From: CAUZFZ01 sp963579025
GTDB taxonomy: Bacteria > Planctomycetota > Planctomycetia > Planctomycetales > Planctomycetaceae
DNA length: 30,969 nucleotides
Assembly (NCBI GenBank): GCA_963579025.1
Contig: CAUZFZ010000134.1
Coordinates: 1-30,969, forward strand
Direction of reading: 5' to 3'
Made by a program: the position numbers and the translations under genes. This document shows positions 16,698-24,370 of the stretch, one piece after another; within the stretch, counting starts at the first letter, position 1; each line of letters opens with the position of its first letter. The notes under the pieces were generated by a model that made no database searches, was not told where the DNA came from, and saw nothing but the letters and a program-made list of their open reading frames with translations.

Positions 16698-18326
16698 CTA
16701 CCGACTGGTGTCCGTAATGGACATCGGCTTGTGACGGTAGAACACAGCCGATCGGTCATCGCTGAACTGCAGACGCCAGTCTTCATTCTGCGACAGTGAG
16801 TCGATCATGGGGGCGCGATACTGCTTGTCGAGCACGATGGCGTTGACGCCATATCGGTCGAGCATGCTGAGCCAGTTGGCTCGTCGTTCGATGATATTCA
16901 TGTAGGCATTCCACACATCCGGTGGAGCCAGGTGGGCATGCGAGTTCACGAACACCTGAATTTCTTCCGGGCCAGCCCACTGCAGATAGTCGCCCAGTTC
17001 GTAGGTATTGAAGACCAGTCCCTGTGGTGGATTCTCCACCAGAAAGTCAGCGGCACCGACCGGTGTCAGCCGACTGAGGGCCACTTTGTCAGCCCGGGCA
17101 GACGGGTCCTTGCCGGCGATGGCAGCGATTGCCACACCGCCGACGTGCGAGAGCTGGAAGACAACAAGGCTGATGCCGATGGAGACGATCGTCCACATGC
17201 TCGCTCGGGGAGCCGGTTCAAGACTCAGCCCCAGTCCACGCCATTTTCGCCAGGCCGCTGCACCGTGAAGTGCGATCAGGACGGCGGCAAGTGGAGCCCA
17301 CCACATAATCATTCGCGATGTCCACAGCGCGGACGCACCGAAGATGGTCAAGGTGAGCACTTCGGCGGACGCCACTCGCCGCGGGCTGACACGATACGCA
17401 AAGAACAACAGTAGAACGGCGACAGCGGCCGCCTGTCCCTGAGCCATACTGATGGTCAAAGGCTGCCACTCAATGATCGATGCCAGATTCGGGTGGCTGC
17501 CAAACGTCAGTACGGTGGCATACAGCCCCAGACCGTATGGATTGATGAGCGTCGCGACGGCGGCCAGTTCTGTCAGCAGAAGGAGTCGGCTGACCTTGAC
17601 GTCATGCAACATGGCCATCGGATTGCCGCTGCGACGAACAACATCGATGGCGCGACCCAGCGTAAAGCAGCCAAGGAGTCCCAGCCCCACAACGAATGAG
17701 CCGTGGATGTTCGCCCACAAAGCAAACATGGCGGGCACGAGCCACCAGTTCGCCTTTGACCAGTCGCGTCGCATCAGTCCGCAGAACAGTCCGCAGAACA
17801 TCAGGAATCCAATGGCCTGTGGTCGGATGATCGCGAGCTGATGCCAGTTGATCCAGACAGTCAAACCGAACGCCAGAGTGGCGAACAATCCACTGCGTGT
17901 GCGGTTGTGGACGCGGAACAGAAGCAGGCCCAGTGCCAGAGCTACCACGGCGCCGAATCCGGATGCGAGAGCTGCTTTGCCTCCAACCAGCCAGGCGCCA
18001 TAACCCAGGACCTGACACAGCCAACTGGAATCCACGAAAGAACTACCAACCGCCAGCGACATTAACGGTTCCGTTGACGGGAGCGCACCGGAGTTCCAGA
18101 TGTGTCGACCGTAGCTCAGGTGTCCCCACAAATCCGTGTGCCACAATGGCCGCAGATTGAAGAGCAGAAAGGTGAACGACACGAGTGCCACTAACCCGGC
18201 TGCGGCTGCGGAAGTCCGAAACCACTCGGGGAACTTGTCCTCCAGCAGTGACGCGTCGGCCACAGAAGGATCGTGTTCTTCATCCGACGATTCGGTGGTT
18301 TCGTTTTCAGTCAGCGCGGTTTCCAT
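16698..18326 (-). CDS. Polytopic membrane protein of unknown function, GT-C-like N-terminus
   Basis: A 542-residue protein with an acidic cytoplasmic N-terminus, about ten membrane segments between residues 40 and 390, and a C-terminal soluble part of about 150 residues. Just after the first segment comes LWHTDLWGHLSYGRHIW (about 61-77). An Asp-Leu-Trp-x-His loop with a following Tyr-Gly is common in bacterial GT-C-like membrane proteins and could be the catalytic loop. A second conserved-looking site is WANIHGSFVVGLGL. The C-terminal part (TYELGDYLQWAGPEEIQVF) resembles the periplasmic end of such proteins. Function and substrate are unknown. The start overlaps the end of a possible small upstream ORF by 16 bases. 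Confidence 0.7.
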   Translation of the reverse strand: METALTENETTESSDEEHDPSVADASLLEDKFPEWFRTSAAAAGLVALVSFTFLLFNLRPLWHTDLWGHLSYGRHIWNSGALPSTEPLMSLAVGSSFVDSSWLCQVLGYGAWLVGGKAALASGFGAVVALALGLLLFRVHNRTRSGLFATLAFGLTVWINWHQLAIIRPQAIGFLMFCGLFCGLMRRDWSKANWWLVPAMFALWANIHGSFVVGLGLLGCFTLGRAIDVVRRSGNPMAMLHDVKVSRLLLLTELAAVATLINPYGLGLYATVLTFGSHPNLASIIEWQPLTISMAQGQAAAVAVLLLFFAYRVSPRRVASAEVLTLTIFGASALWTSRMIMWWAPLAAVLIALHGAAAWRKWRGLGLSLEPAPRASMWTIVSIGISLVVFQLSHVGGVAIAAIAGKDPSARADKVALSRLTPVGAADFLVENPPQGLVFNTYELGDYLQWAGPEEIQVFVNSHAHLAPPDVWNAYMNIIERRANWLSMLDRYGVNAIVLDKQYRAPMIDSLSQNEDWRLQFSDDRSAVFYRHKPMSITDTSR

Positions 18327-18583
18327 TGAAGCACCGTAATCGTGAGACCAGCTTGGATTGTCATCGATACAACCTGTTCGCCAATTGTGCCGCCCGGTAG
18401 AGGACAGTCAAAGTGCGGCGTTGATAAGGGTGCGGAAAGGCTCGCGACTTCTGCTGCAGAAACCGGTTTGTCCGCGCACACCGATTGCAGCGGTTCCAGT
18501 GGCGCGTCGCCACACGGCAACAGTCGAAGCGTCGAACCCGGCTTCCCCTTGCTGTAGCCAGCGGCCGCGCATGAGTGGATCAC
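18311..18583 (-). CDS. Possible small ORF coupled to its neighbours
   Basis: A 90-codon frame that fills the gap between the ankyrin gene and the membrane-protein gene. Its GTG start lies three bases after the upstream TAG, and its stop overlaps the downstream ATG by 16 bases. That is a layout expected of translationally coupled genes. The translation has a protein-like composition (for example GGTIGEQVVSMTIQAGLTIT) rather than the Arg/Ser-rich look of shadow frames, but I recognise no family. There is no obvious membrane segment or motif. It could be a chance open frame. Confidence 0.35.
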   Translation of the reverse strand: MIHSCAAAGYSKGKPGSTLRLLPCGDAPLEPLQSVCADKPVSAAEVASLSAPLSTPHFDCPLPGGTIGEQVVSMTIQAGLTITVLQWKPR

Positions 18584-18586
18584 GAA

Positions 18587-19780
18587 CTACTTTTCTTCCA
18601 GTAGTTTCCTCGCCGCTGCCGCTTTCTTCTTCGGCCGAATTCCATCCACGTAGTCGAGGGCTGTCTTGCCGTTGTCATCGGTTGCCGCCCGATCGGCGTT
18701 GAATTCGAGCAGCAGTTCGACACCTTCAAACCAACCTTCGCAGGCGGCTTTCACCAGATAGGGCATGCCATCGTCACCCTGCTCGGGTCTCCAGTCGGGA
18801 TCGGCGCCGTTTTCCAGAAAAACGCGCATGGTGACCAGGATTTCATCGCGTTCCTTTTTTGTGCCAGCCATCGAGTAGTCGATGTTCTGGTACATCCACG
18901 TCAGGCCCCTCTCGTCGGTTGCGTTCGGATCCGCACCTGCTTCCAGCAGCACACGCACGGAATCAGGGGCGCTCGCGAAGCGCGCGTGATCGGATCCCTG
19001 AACTTCAAGCCCGGCTTCTATCAGAACCTTCCAGATGCGGTCGCGATAGCGGAGCTGGCGCAGACTCTTGGTCTCCAGGCGATTCGGATCGGCACCCAGT
19101 TCGATGAGCAGTTTGAACATGTCCGGGTAGTCCACGGCGCCGCAGAGAATCAACCGGCCGTGATATCCAATGGCATTCGGGTCGGCGCCTCGTTCCACGA
19201 GGAACCGAACAAGTCTCGCCTCGTGGCCTGAAATAGCGAATGCGACGGGCGTTCGCTCACTGCGGCGGCTCAGCGCGTCGACGTCAGCTCCGCCTTCAAC
19301 GAGTAATCTGGCGAGTTCAAAATGACCTCGCCGTGAAACGACATGCAGCGGAAGTTCTTCACTGTTCGCCGGTGGCTGATTGGGATCGGCACCGCTTTCC
19401 AGCAGAAGTTGAATTGCAACTTCGCTCTTTTCATCCACTGCGTAATGCAACGGGGTCTGGCGTTTGCCCAGATTCGGATCCGCGCCACGTGCGAGTTCCG
19501 AACGCACTGTCGCCAGATCATGCTCTTCGATAGCCAGAATGAGTCTGGTGCGGCCCATCTCGTCCATGGCATTCGGGTCATCCGGATCGAGAGCCGCTAT
19601 TGCAGCCTTCCGTTCCTCGGCTTCTTCGGCGGCCCACTTCTGTTCGTCCTTCAGATCCTTCGCCATGCGTTTGAGGAACGAGCCGAGATTCTTGTAGCGT
19701 TTTTCCTTCTCGAAGAACCCTTCAGTGATGCTCCACCCGGGAATCAGATACGTCACGAGGTCGGCCAACTGGACGCACAC
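18587..19780 (-). CDS. Ankyrin-repeat protein, C-terminal part of a frameshifted gene
   Basis: A 397-residue frame with about eight ankyrin repeats (about residues 78-390), recognisable by repeated L-L-x-x-G-A-D-P-N ends such as LLLESGADPNQ, LLVEGGADVDA, FLVERGADPNA and LLIELGADPNR. The GTG at 19780 is probably not a real start. The frame is open a further 80 bases upstream and encodes KFITHDEFFPLALAAGYFII then GNRDGDFV without a start codon. This joins sensibly to the neighbouring upstream frame if one base is added in the T-run at 19859-19862. The intact protein would be a SUKH (SMI1/KNR4)-like domain, a charged linker (DLKDEQKWAAEEAEERKAAI) and ankyrins. SUKH and ankyrin proteins can act as toxin immunity proteins, but no toxin gene is visible here. 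Confidence 0.8.
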   Translation of the reverse strand: MCVQLADLVTYLIPGWSITEGFFEKEKRYKNLGSFLKRMAKDLKDEQKWAAEEAEERKAAIAALDPDDPNAMDEMGRTRLILAIEEHDLATVRSELARGADPNLGKRQTPLHYAVDEKSEVAIQLLLESGADPNQPPANSEELPLHVVSRRGHFELARLLVEGGADVDALSRRSERTPVAFAISGHEARLVRFLVERGADPNAIGYHGRLILCGAVDYPDMFKLLIELGADPNRLETKSLRQLRYRDRIWKVLIEAGLEVQGSDHARFASAPDSVRVLLEAGADPNATDERGLTWMYQNIDYSMAGTKKERDEILVTMRVFLENGADPDWRPEQGDDGMPYLVKAACEGWFEGVELLLEFNADRAATDDNGKTALDYVDGIRPKKKAAAARKLLEEK

Positions 19781-19821
19781 AAAATCGCCGTCTCGATTGC
19801 CGATGATGAAGTAGCCCGCCG

Positions 19822-20166
19822 CTAATGCGAGCGGGAAGAACTCATCGTGAGTGATGAATTTTCGAGTTCATTGCGACTGTAGAGAGTGAGCGTGAGATTC
19901 AGCGGCTCCTCGAACAGCCCCTCGCACAAATAGCTGCGCAGGTCCTCGGGCAGGGCATCAGGATCGGCGCCCGCCTTCTTGAGGGTTTTCGAGAGGTCTT
20001 TCCACGGCCAGGCAACTGGACCTGCCGTACGGTTCACCTGCTTTTGCAGTTTTTCGATTTCGGGGAGCATGACCGAGGATAGAAATTCGGCACCCGTGTC
20101 AGCAAGTGCTCGACGGCGCGGATTAAATGTAGAACCACACGCTCGTATGCGTTCTGGATTGTCCAC
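19822..20166 (-). pseudogene. SUKH-like N-terminal fragment, separated by a frameshift from the ankyrin frame
   Basis: This frame encodes ADPDALPEDLRSYLCEG followed by beta-rich sequence ending YSRNELE, then runs out of frame into ENSSLTMSSSRSH and a stop. LPEDLRSYL is typical of the SUKH (SMI1/KNR4) opening, and the expected continuation, including a G-D-F strand, lies in the adjacent frame. Adding one A to the minus-strand AAAA run (plus strand TTTT at 19859-19862) gives NELEKFITHDEFFPLALAAG with no stop. The true start may be the ATG at 20070 (MLPEIEKLQKQ) rather than the GTG at 20166. The break could be a real mutation or a sequencing or assembly error. Confidence 0.7.
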
Positions 20167-20224
20167 AACGGCAAATGAACTGAGAGTTCTTCCACGACAC
20201 GGTCAAGCGGGACACGGGAAGACG

Positions 20225-21811
20225 TTACTGACCTTGCTGTTCCAGCGTTTCGTTAAGCCGCTCTGTTGCGTCGTCATAGACGTCCAGCACACGCGACTTT
20301 GCCTGGGCGTCTTCGAACACGCCGTTCTTCCCAATCGAACTGCGCGCGGTTTTCATTTTCTGCAGCAAGGTCCGTGCGACCTTTGGATCGAAGGCACTCC
20401 GGCCATCGACTTCGACGTAGATCGGACTCGTGTGCCCGTACAACTTGCGTCCGAATTCATTCACGGGAGTCGCCGGGCCTTTATTGGTCACATTGGGAGG
20501 TGGGATTCTCAGTGCCAGCCAACCGGGCTTGTCTACGGGAACTGTCAACTTCAGCTCTGCCAGGAAATGCTGTCCAACCGGGCGAGTTGTGGCCGAGGCG
20601 ATGACCTCGCCGTTGTGAACCAGCTCGGCCCGCTGGAAGTCCGTCCGTCCTTCCACCTGACCCAGAACAGATACGCTGCCCGGCCGATCAAGTTCCAGGG
20701 TGTCGCCGATTTCAGTCGTGTCGACGCGGAAGCGGAACAGTGGGCCGTTGGTGATGAAGCTGCGTCCGGTCGATAGTGCCTGCAGCCAGTTGTCGACCGT
20801 GGTCGCTTTCTGCATCCGCACGTAGACGCGCGACAGGTCGTACATGAACCAGTCTGTGCCCGTTGAGAACGGCACCTTCAGGCCGACATTCAAGAGTGGA
20901 TAGAAGCGTTCTTTGAACCCGGCCCGTTGCCCTCCGTCGTAGATGTTCATCGCGTCGAGTCGCCCCAGCAGCCAGTTGGGATCAGCCTCGTACCCGAACA
21001 CATTGTGGCACCATACCGTGGTCGCCCCATCGCGCTTCGCCTGCTGAATGCCACGCGTCAGCGGGATGCCGTCCGTTCCGGTCTTCATGATGCCGGGACC
21101 GATACTCACAGGCTGAATCAACTCCTTGATGTTCAGGAGCATGACGTGCCCGTATCCCTGACCAAAGCCAGTGAAGTTGTGACGATGCTCTTCGCCGTTG
21201 CCGAACACCACGCCGGACGCGGCCGTCAGTTTCGCGAGGTCTTCGCGTGTGTAGCTGTTGGATGTGTATTCACGATCGGCATCGACCCGTTCCAGATACG
21301 ACAGGAACAGGACATCAAGGTCGTCTGCCTGAGGAATCTCAGTCAGGTAGCGATCACAGTCAGCCCGTGAGAGCTTCATGATGTGCAGATGCGTGTTGCC
21401 CGCGACCAGGTCGTTCTGCTGTCGACGATAAAATCGCGTCAGTGGCAGCCGGATCGTCGCTTCCTGGGAATCACTCAGATCAAACGTCTTTGTCAGGCGT
21501 TCGGTTTCCAGACCGGAGAACGCCGCGAACGTCAGACGACCCTGCGGCAGTTCAACCGTTGCTGACTCGGGCAGCACCGACCAGTCGTGGATCGGCAGGT
21601 CACCGTTCAAACCCAGTCCGCGCGACAGCAGTTGCGGTAATGGCAGGCGTTCGCCATCCGCGTCGAATACCTGCACAACTCCGGACAGCGATTCGCCAGT
21701 CTCGGCATCGACCAGCTGAATTGTCGCCCGGCAGATTTGTGGAGCGCGATTCGCTGCCGCAGCCAGAGCACCGATCATCAGCGCGACACAAAGCAGAGCA
21801 GACGGTCGCAT
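20225..21811 (-). CDS. Secreted PHP-type metallohydrolase (CehA/McbA-like)
   Basis: A 528-residue protein with a signal peptide (MRPSALLCVALMIGALAAAA). An N-terminal beta-rich region (about 25-130) precedes a PHP-like metal-binding domain. Candidate ligands are GNTHLHIM (H141, H143), GEEHRHN (about 206-212), VWCHN (H269) and FSTGTDW (D320). This order matches CehA/McbA-type PHP hydrolases, which cleave esters or carbamates. The last 170 residues include a segment typical of the family (AELVHNGEVIASA) and a C-terminal helical tail. The ATG at 21811 has a strong AGGAG six bases upstream. The Cys-rich secreted gene lies about 100 bases upstream on the same strand. The natural substrate is unknown. 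Confidence 0.8.
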   Translation of the reverse strand: MRPSALLCVALMIGALAAAANRAPQICRATIQLVDAETGESLSGVVQVFDADGERLPLPQLLSRGLGLNGDLPIHDWSVLPESATVELPQGRLTFAAFSGLETERLTKTFDLSDSQEATIRLPLTRFYRRQQNDLVAGNTHLHIMKLSRADCDRYLTEIPQADDLDVLFLSYLERVDADREYTSNSYTREDLAKLTAASGVVFGNGEEHRHNFTGFGQGYGHVMLLNIKELIQPVSIGPGIMKTGTDGIPLTRGIQQAKRDGATTVWCHNVFGYEADPNWLLGRLDAMNIYDGGQRAGFKERFYPLLNVGLKVPFSTGTDWFMYDLSRVYVRMQKATTVDNWLQALSTGRSFITNGPLFRFRVDTTEIGDTLELDRPGSVSVLGQVEGRTDFQRAELVHNGEVIASATTRPVGQHFLAELKLTVPVDKPGWLALRIPPPNVTNKGPATPVNEFGRKLYGHTSPIYVEVDGRSAFDPKVARTLLQKMKTARSSIGKNGVFEDAQAKSRVLDVYDDATERLNETLEQQGQ

Positions 21812-21908
21812 GGCAATCTCCTGTGATTCGATCCGAAGCCGAGGCCGCGGATCATATCGCAGGAACGGTCAGAGTCCCGCCCTGGTGCGAAACATGCGGG
21901 ATGAACTC

Positions 21909-22658
21909 TTAGCGGCGCCCAATGCGTTCGTTCTGGCTCCGCACCTGACTGGCAAGACTCGAGACTTCTGCTTCCAGTCGTCTCAGGCGTTCGTCGAGCT
22001 GATGCTGTGACGTCGCGGCAGGGGTTGGGGCAGGACCCGGAATCACCAGCACGCCGCCATTCGTCGAGCACGCGCCACACGCTGGTCGAGGGCCACACAC
22101 CGTTGGCGAGCACACAGCGGCAGGGCCGCACATTGTCTGCATTTGCGGCACCATGACCACTCGCTGCTGACACGCAGACGGCTGGCAGTATGGCTGAACA
22201 TGAATCACGACACGGTCGATGTCACAGCATGGGTCTTTGCCGCATCTCGACCAGCTCGGACGGCAGACGGATCCGCAGACAGACTTCACTCGACCGGGGA
22301 TGAGTCTGCGTAAGCCGTCTCTGGCCCGTGTCAGACATCCGAATCGGCCCTGCCCGGGCAGGCACTGCTGACACGTATCACACGTCTGACCCTTCAGTGG
22401 ACAGGGAGACTTTGTCAGACACGAAGATTTCGGCGGACAGGGCATCTTCCTGATCAGGCATGACAGGCCTTCAGACCGAACACCCCATTGCGGCGCGCAC
22501 GTTGGCGGGCACAGTTGCTTCAGAGTCAGGCGCGATCCGAACGTTGGGCTGCAGACGCGCTTCGCGGCAGAACCCGGCACGCACAGTCCGGGAAACTCGG
22601 CCTGGATGACACCAGGCACGCAGGCAAGTACAGCGGCGCTCAACAGCAATCGAGTCAT
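21909..22658 (-). CDS. Cysteine-rich secreted protein with C-terminal coiled coil
   Basis: A 249-residue protein. The ATG at 22658 opens a signal peptide (MTRLLLSAAVLACVPGVIQA); the frame extends upstream to 22730, but that part is not signal-like. The mature chain has about 24 cysteines, mostly next to Pro or Gly (LCPPTCAP, PCPPKSSCLTKSPCP, CDTCQQCLPG, CGSVCRP, PTVCGPRPACGAC). There is no haem CxxCH motif and no classical zinc-finger spacing. The last 35 residues (LDERLRRLEAEVSSLASQV) form a short coiled coil likely to drive oligomerisation. Disulfide-rich structural proteins are known in planctomycete cell envelopes, so an envelope role is plausible but unproven. Confidence 0.7.
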   Translation of the reverse strand: MTRLLLSAAVLACVPGVIQAEFPGLCVPGSAAKRVCSPTFGSRLTLKQLCPPTCAPQWGVRSEGLSCLIRKMPCPPKSSCLTKSPCPLKGQTCDTCQQCLPGQGRFGCLTRARDGLRRLIPGRVKSVCGSVCRPSWSRCGKDPCCDIDRVVIHVQPYCQPSACQQRVVMVPQMQTMCGPAAVCSPTVCGPRPACGACSTNGGVLVIPGPAPTPAATSQHQLDERLRRLEAEVSSLASQVRSQNERIGRR

Positions 22659-23055
22659 GCTCAGGGAGTCCTTGAAGCAGTCTCTTCGGGGTGGGTTCGT
22701 CGGTGCACTCTTTGATATCTGAGGGGTCACATCTCTACTTCGACCGCCTCATGTGCTCGGGCTCATGTCTCTCCCCGAATTTCCCTCTATGCATCCTGCC
22801 AGCTTTAGCGCTGCTGTGCGGACCGCGACAGAAAGTCGGGCGCTGCCCGTGCGGTCACCTCGACCCTGCAAAGACCGACGATCCGATCAATCAGATCAAC
22901 CGGTGTCAGAACGAGGTGAACGCCACGCGTCCGCTGTGGTTGCCCCTCCGCGCGACGCTGCTACGATCCAACCCGCTTTCGCCGTCATGCGGAAGAACAA
23001 CACGCCACAAGCCGCCGGAAGGCGGGACCCTCGCCATTAACCCGACGGACGTTTC
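22659..23055. other. Divergent intergenic region
   Basis: About 400 bases separate the start of the Cys-rich protein gene (minus) from the DUF58 gene (plus). The frames here are short and inconsistent, and I see no gene. It probably holds promoters in both directions. One candidate for the plus strand is listed separately. Confidence 0.5.
22940..22967 (+). promoter_or_regulatory. Candidate sigma-70 promoter for the DUF58 gene
   Basis: TTGCCC (22940-22945) and TACGAT (22962-22967) are separated by 16 bases and would give a leader of about 80 bases before the DUF58 ATG. The match to the -35/-10 consensus is fair. Chance matches are common, so this is tentative. Confidence 0.25.
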
Positions 23056-23964
23056 ATGGCCAAAAGCGTTCTCTCCCGTTATCTCGATCCCGCCACCCTC
23101 AGCCGAGTCGCCGACCGTCCGGTCGAGCCGCGCGGACTGGTCATGGGTAATCTGGCTGGAGCCCACAAGTCGCCGCTGTCTGGATTCGCGGTCGAGTTCG
23201 CCGGACACCGCGAGTACGTCCCCGGCGACGACCCGCGGCACATCGACTGGCGACTGTATTTCACGCGCGGCAAGTACTTCATCAAGCAGTACGAAATGGA
23301 GACAAACTTTGTCTGCCACTTGCTGCTGGATGTCAGCTCGTCCATGCGCTACGGCCAGTCGGAACATCAGAAGCTGCAATATGCGGCGAAGATGGCATCG
23401 ACGCTGGGCTTTTCGATCATCCGGCAGAACGACAAGGTGTCGCTGGGCACGTTCGACGATCAGATTCGCGGCTTCATCCCGCCCAGTAATTCGATGGGCC
23501 AGGTGATCCGCATGACCGAGCATCTGGATGAAATCAAACCGGTCGAGAAAACTGACATGGCGGCCTGTCTGACGGAACTGACCGGCCGCATGCGGCGTCG
23601 CGAAATCGTGATGATCTTCAGCGATTTCTTCACCGACCTGGAAGCACTGGAATCAGCACTTCAGCTCATGCGTTTCAACCAGCACGAGGTCGTGCTGTTC
23701 CAGATCATGCATCACGACGAACTGACTTTTGAATTTGACGGCATGGTGCGTTTCGACGGTCTGGAAGATCCGGACCAGTTACTGACGCAGACGGAAGACA
23801 TTCGTCGCGGCTACCTGCGAGCCGTCGAAGATTTCCGAGTGGACTTCACCGACCTGTGCCAGCGCAACCGCGTCGAGCGAGTCGAGGTCGACACCAACCG
23901 GGACCTGGCCGAAGTCCTGATCGACCACCTCAACCAGCGCAGCCGCCTGAACCGCGGCCGCTGA
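23056..23964 (+). CDS. DUF58 domain protein with von Willebrand A-like fold
   Basis: A 302-residue cytoplasmic protein. The DUF58 signature FAGHREYVPGDDPRHIDW (about 48-65) is clear. It is followed by LLLDVSSSMRYG, in which D92-x-S-x-S is a MIDAS metal-binding motif of a VWA-like domain. A later segment (VMIFSDFFTDLEAL) is also typical of the fold. DUF58 proteins usually sit beside a MoxR AAA+ ATPase and BatA/BatB-like membrane proteins, and are thought to act with the ATPase as chaperones. Here neither neighbour encodes such a partner, so the gene is solitary. The ATG at 23056 is favoured because the family starts close to this point. Confidence 0.88.
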   Translation: MAKSVLSRYLDPATLSRVADRPVEPRGLVMGNLAGAHKSPLSGFAVEFAGHREYVPGDDPRHIDWRLYFTRGKYFIKQYEMETNFVCHLLLDVSSSMRYGQSEHQKLQYAAKMASTLGFSIIRQNDKVSLGTFDDQIRGFIPPSNSMGQVIRMTEHLDEIKPVEKTDMAACLTELTGRMRRREIVMIFSDFFTDLEALESALQLMRFNQHEVVLFQIMHHDELTFEFDGMVRFDGLEDPDQLLTQTEDIRRGYLRAVEDFRVDFTDLCQRNRVERVEVDTNRDLAEVLIDHLNQRSRLNRGR

Positions 23965-24045
23965 CTCGGCGTGCCTCGACACGTCATCACCTGAAACGTA
24001 CTTCCTGTCAGACGAGTTCGTGCGCTCGCCGCTGCCGTGCATCCA

Positions 24046-24351
24046 TCAATCGGCATGCGCGAGAACCTGAACTTCTTTCTGTAGACCAGCGTCCACACGA
24101 TCGCGTTCAGTTTCCAGGTCATAGTGGGCTTGAAGATTCACCCAGAACCGTTCGGACGTTGTGAAGTACCTCGCAAGCCGCAACGCTGTGTTTGCAGTGA
24201 TTGACCGCGTGCCTTTTACGATTTCGTTGATGCGGCGCGGCGGCACACTGATTTCTTTGGCGAGCCGGTACTGACTGATGCCCAGTGGCTCCAGAAACTC
24301 CACTCGCAGGATCTCTCCGGGGTGAATCGGAGCCAGTTTCTTTGCCGCCAT
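24046..24351 (-). CDS. higA: HigA-family antitoxin-like Xre regulator (orphan)
   Basis: A 101-residue helix-turn-helix protein with nearly complete HigA signatures: IHPGEILRVEFLEPLGIS (about 9-26), the HTH AKEISVPPRRINEIVKGTRS, ITANTALRLARYF, and SERFWVNLQAHYDLE. In the usual HigBA pair the antitoxin binds the RNase toxin HigB and represses the operon. HigB is normally encoded immediately before HigA. Here the preceding gene is a channel ending only 19 bases away, and nothing like HigB fits on either side. It may be a free-standing regulator or the remnant of a pair. Confidence 0.9.
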   Translation of the reverse strand: MAAKKLAPIHPGEILRVEFLEPLGISQYRLAKEISVPPRRINEIVKGTRSITANTALRLARYFTTSERFWVNLQAHYDLETERDRVDAGLQKEVQVLAHAD

Positions 24352-24370
24352 TCTTAACTCCTAATGGTAG

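Noticed and set aside
24352..24370. Missing higB toxin gene next to higA
   Set aside because: Only 19 bases are available on the upstream side and about 80 on the downstream side, so no toxin gene fits.
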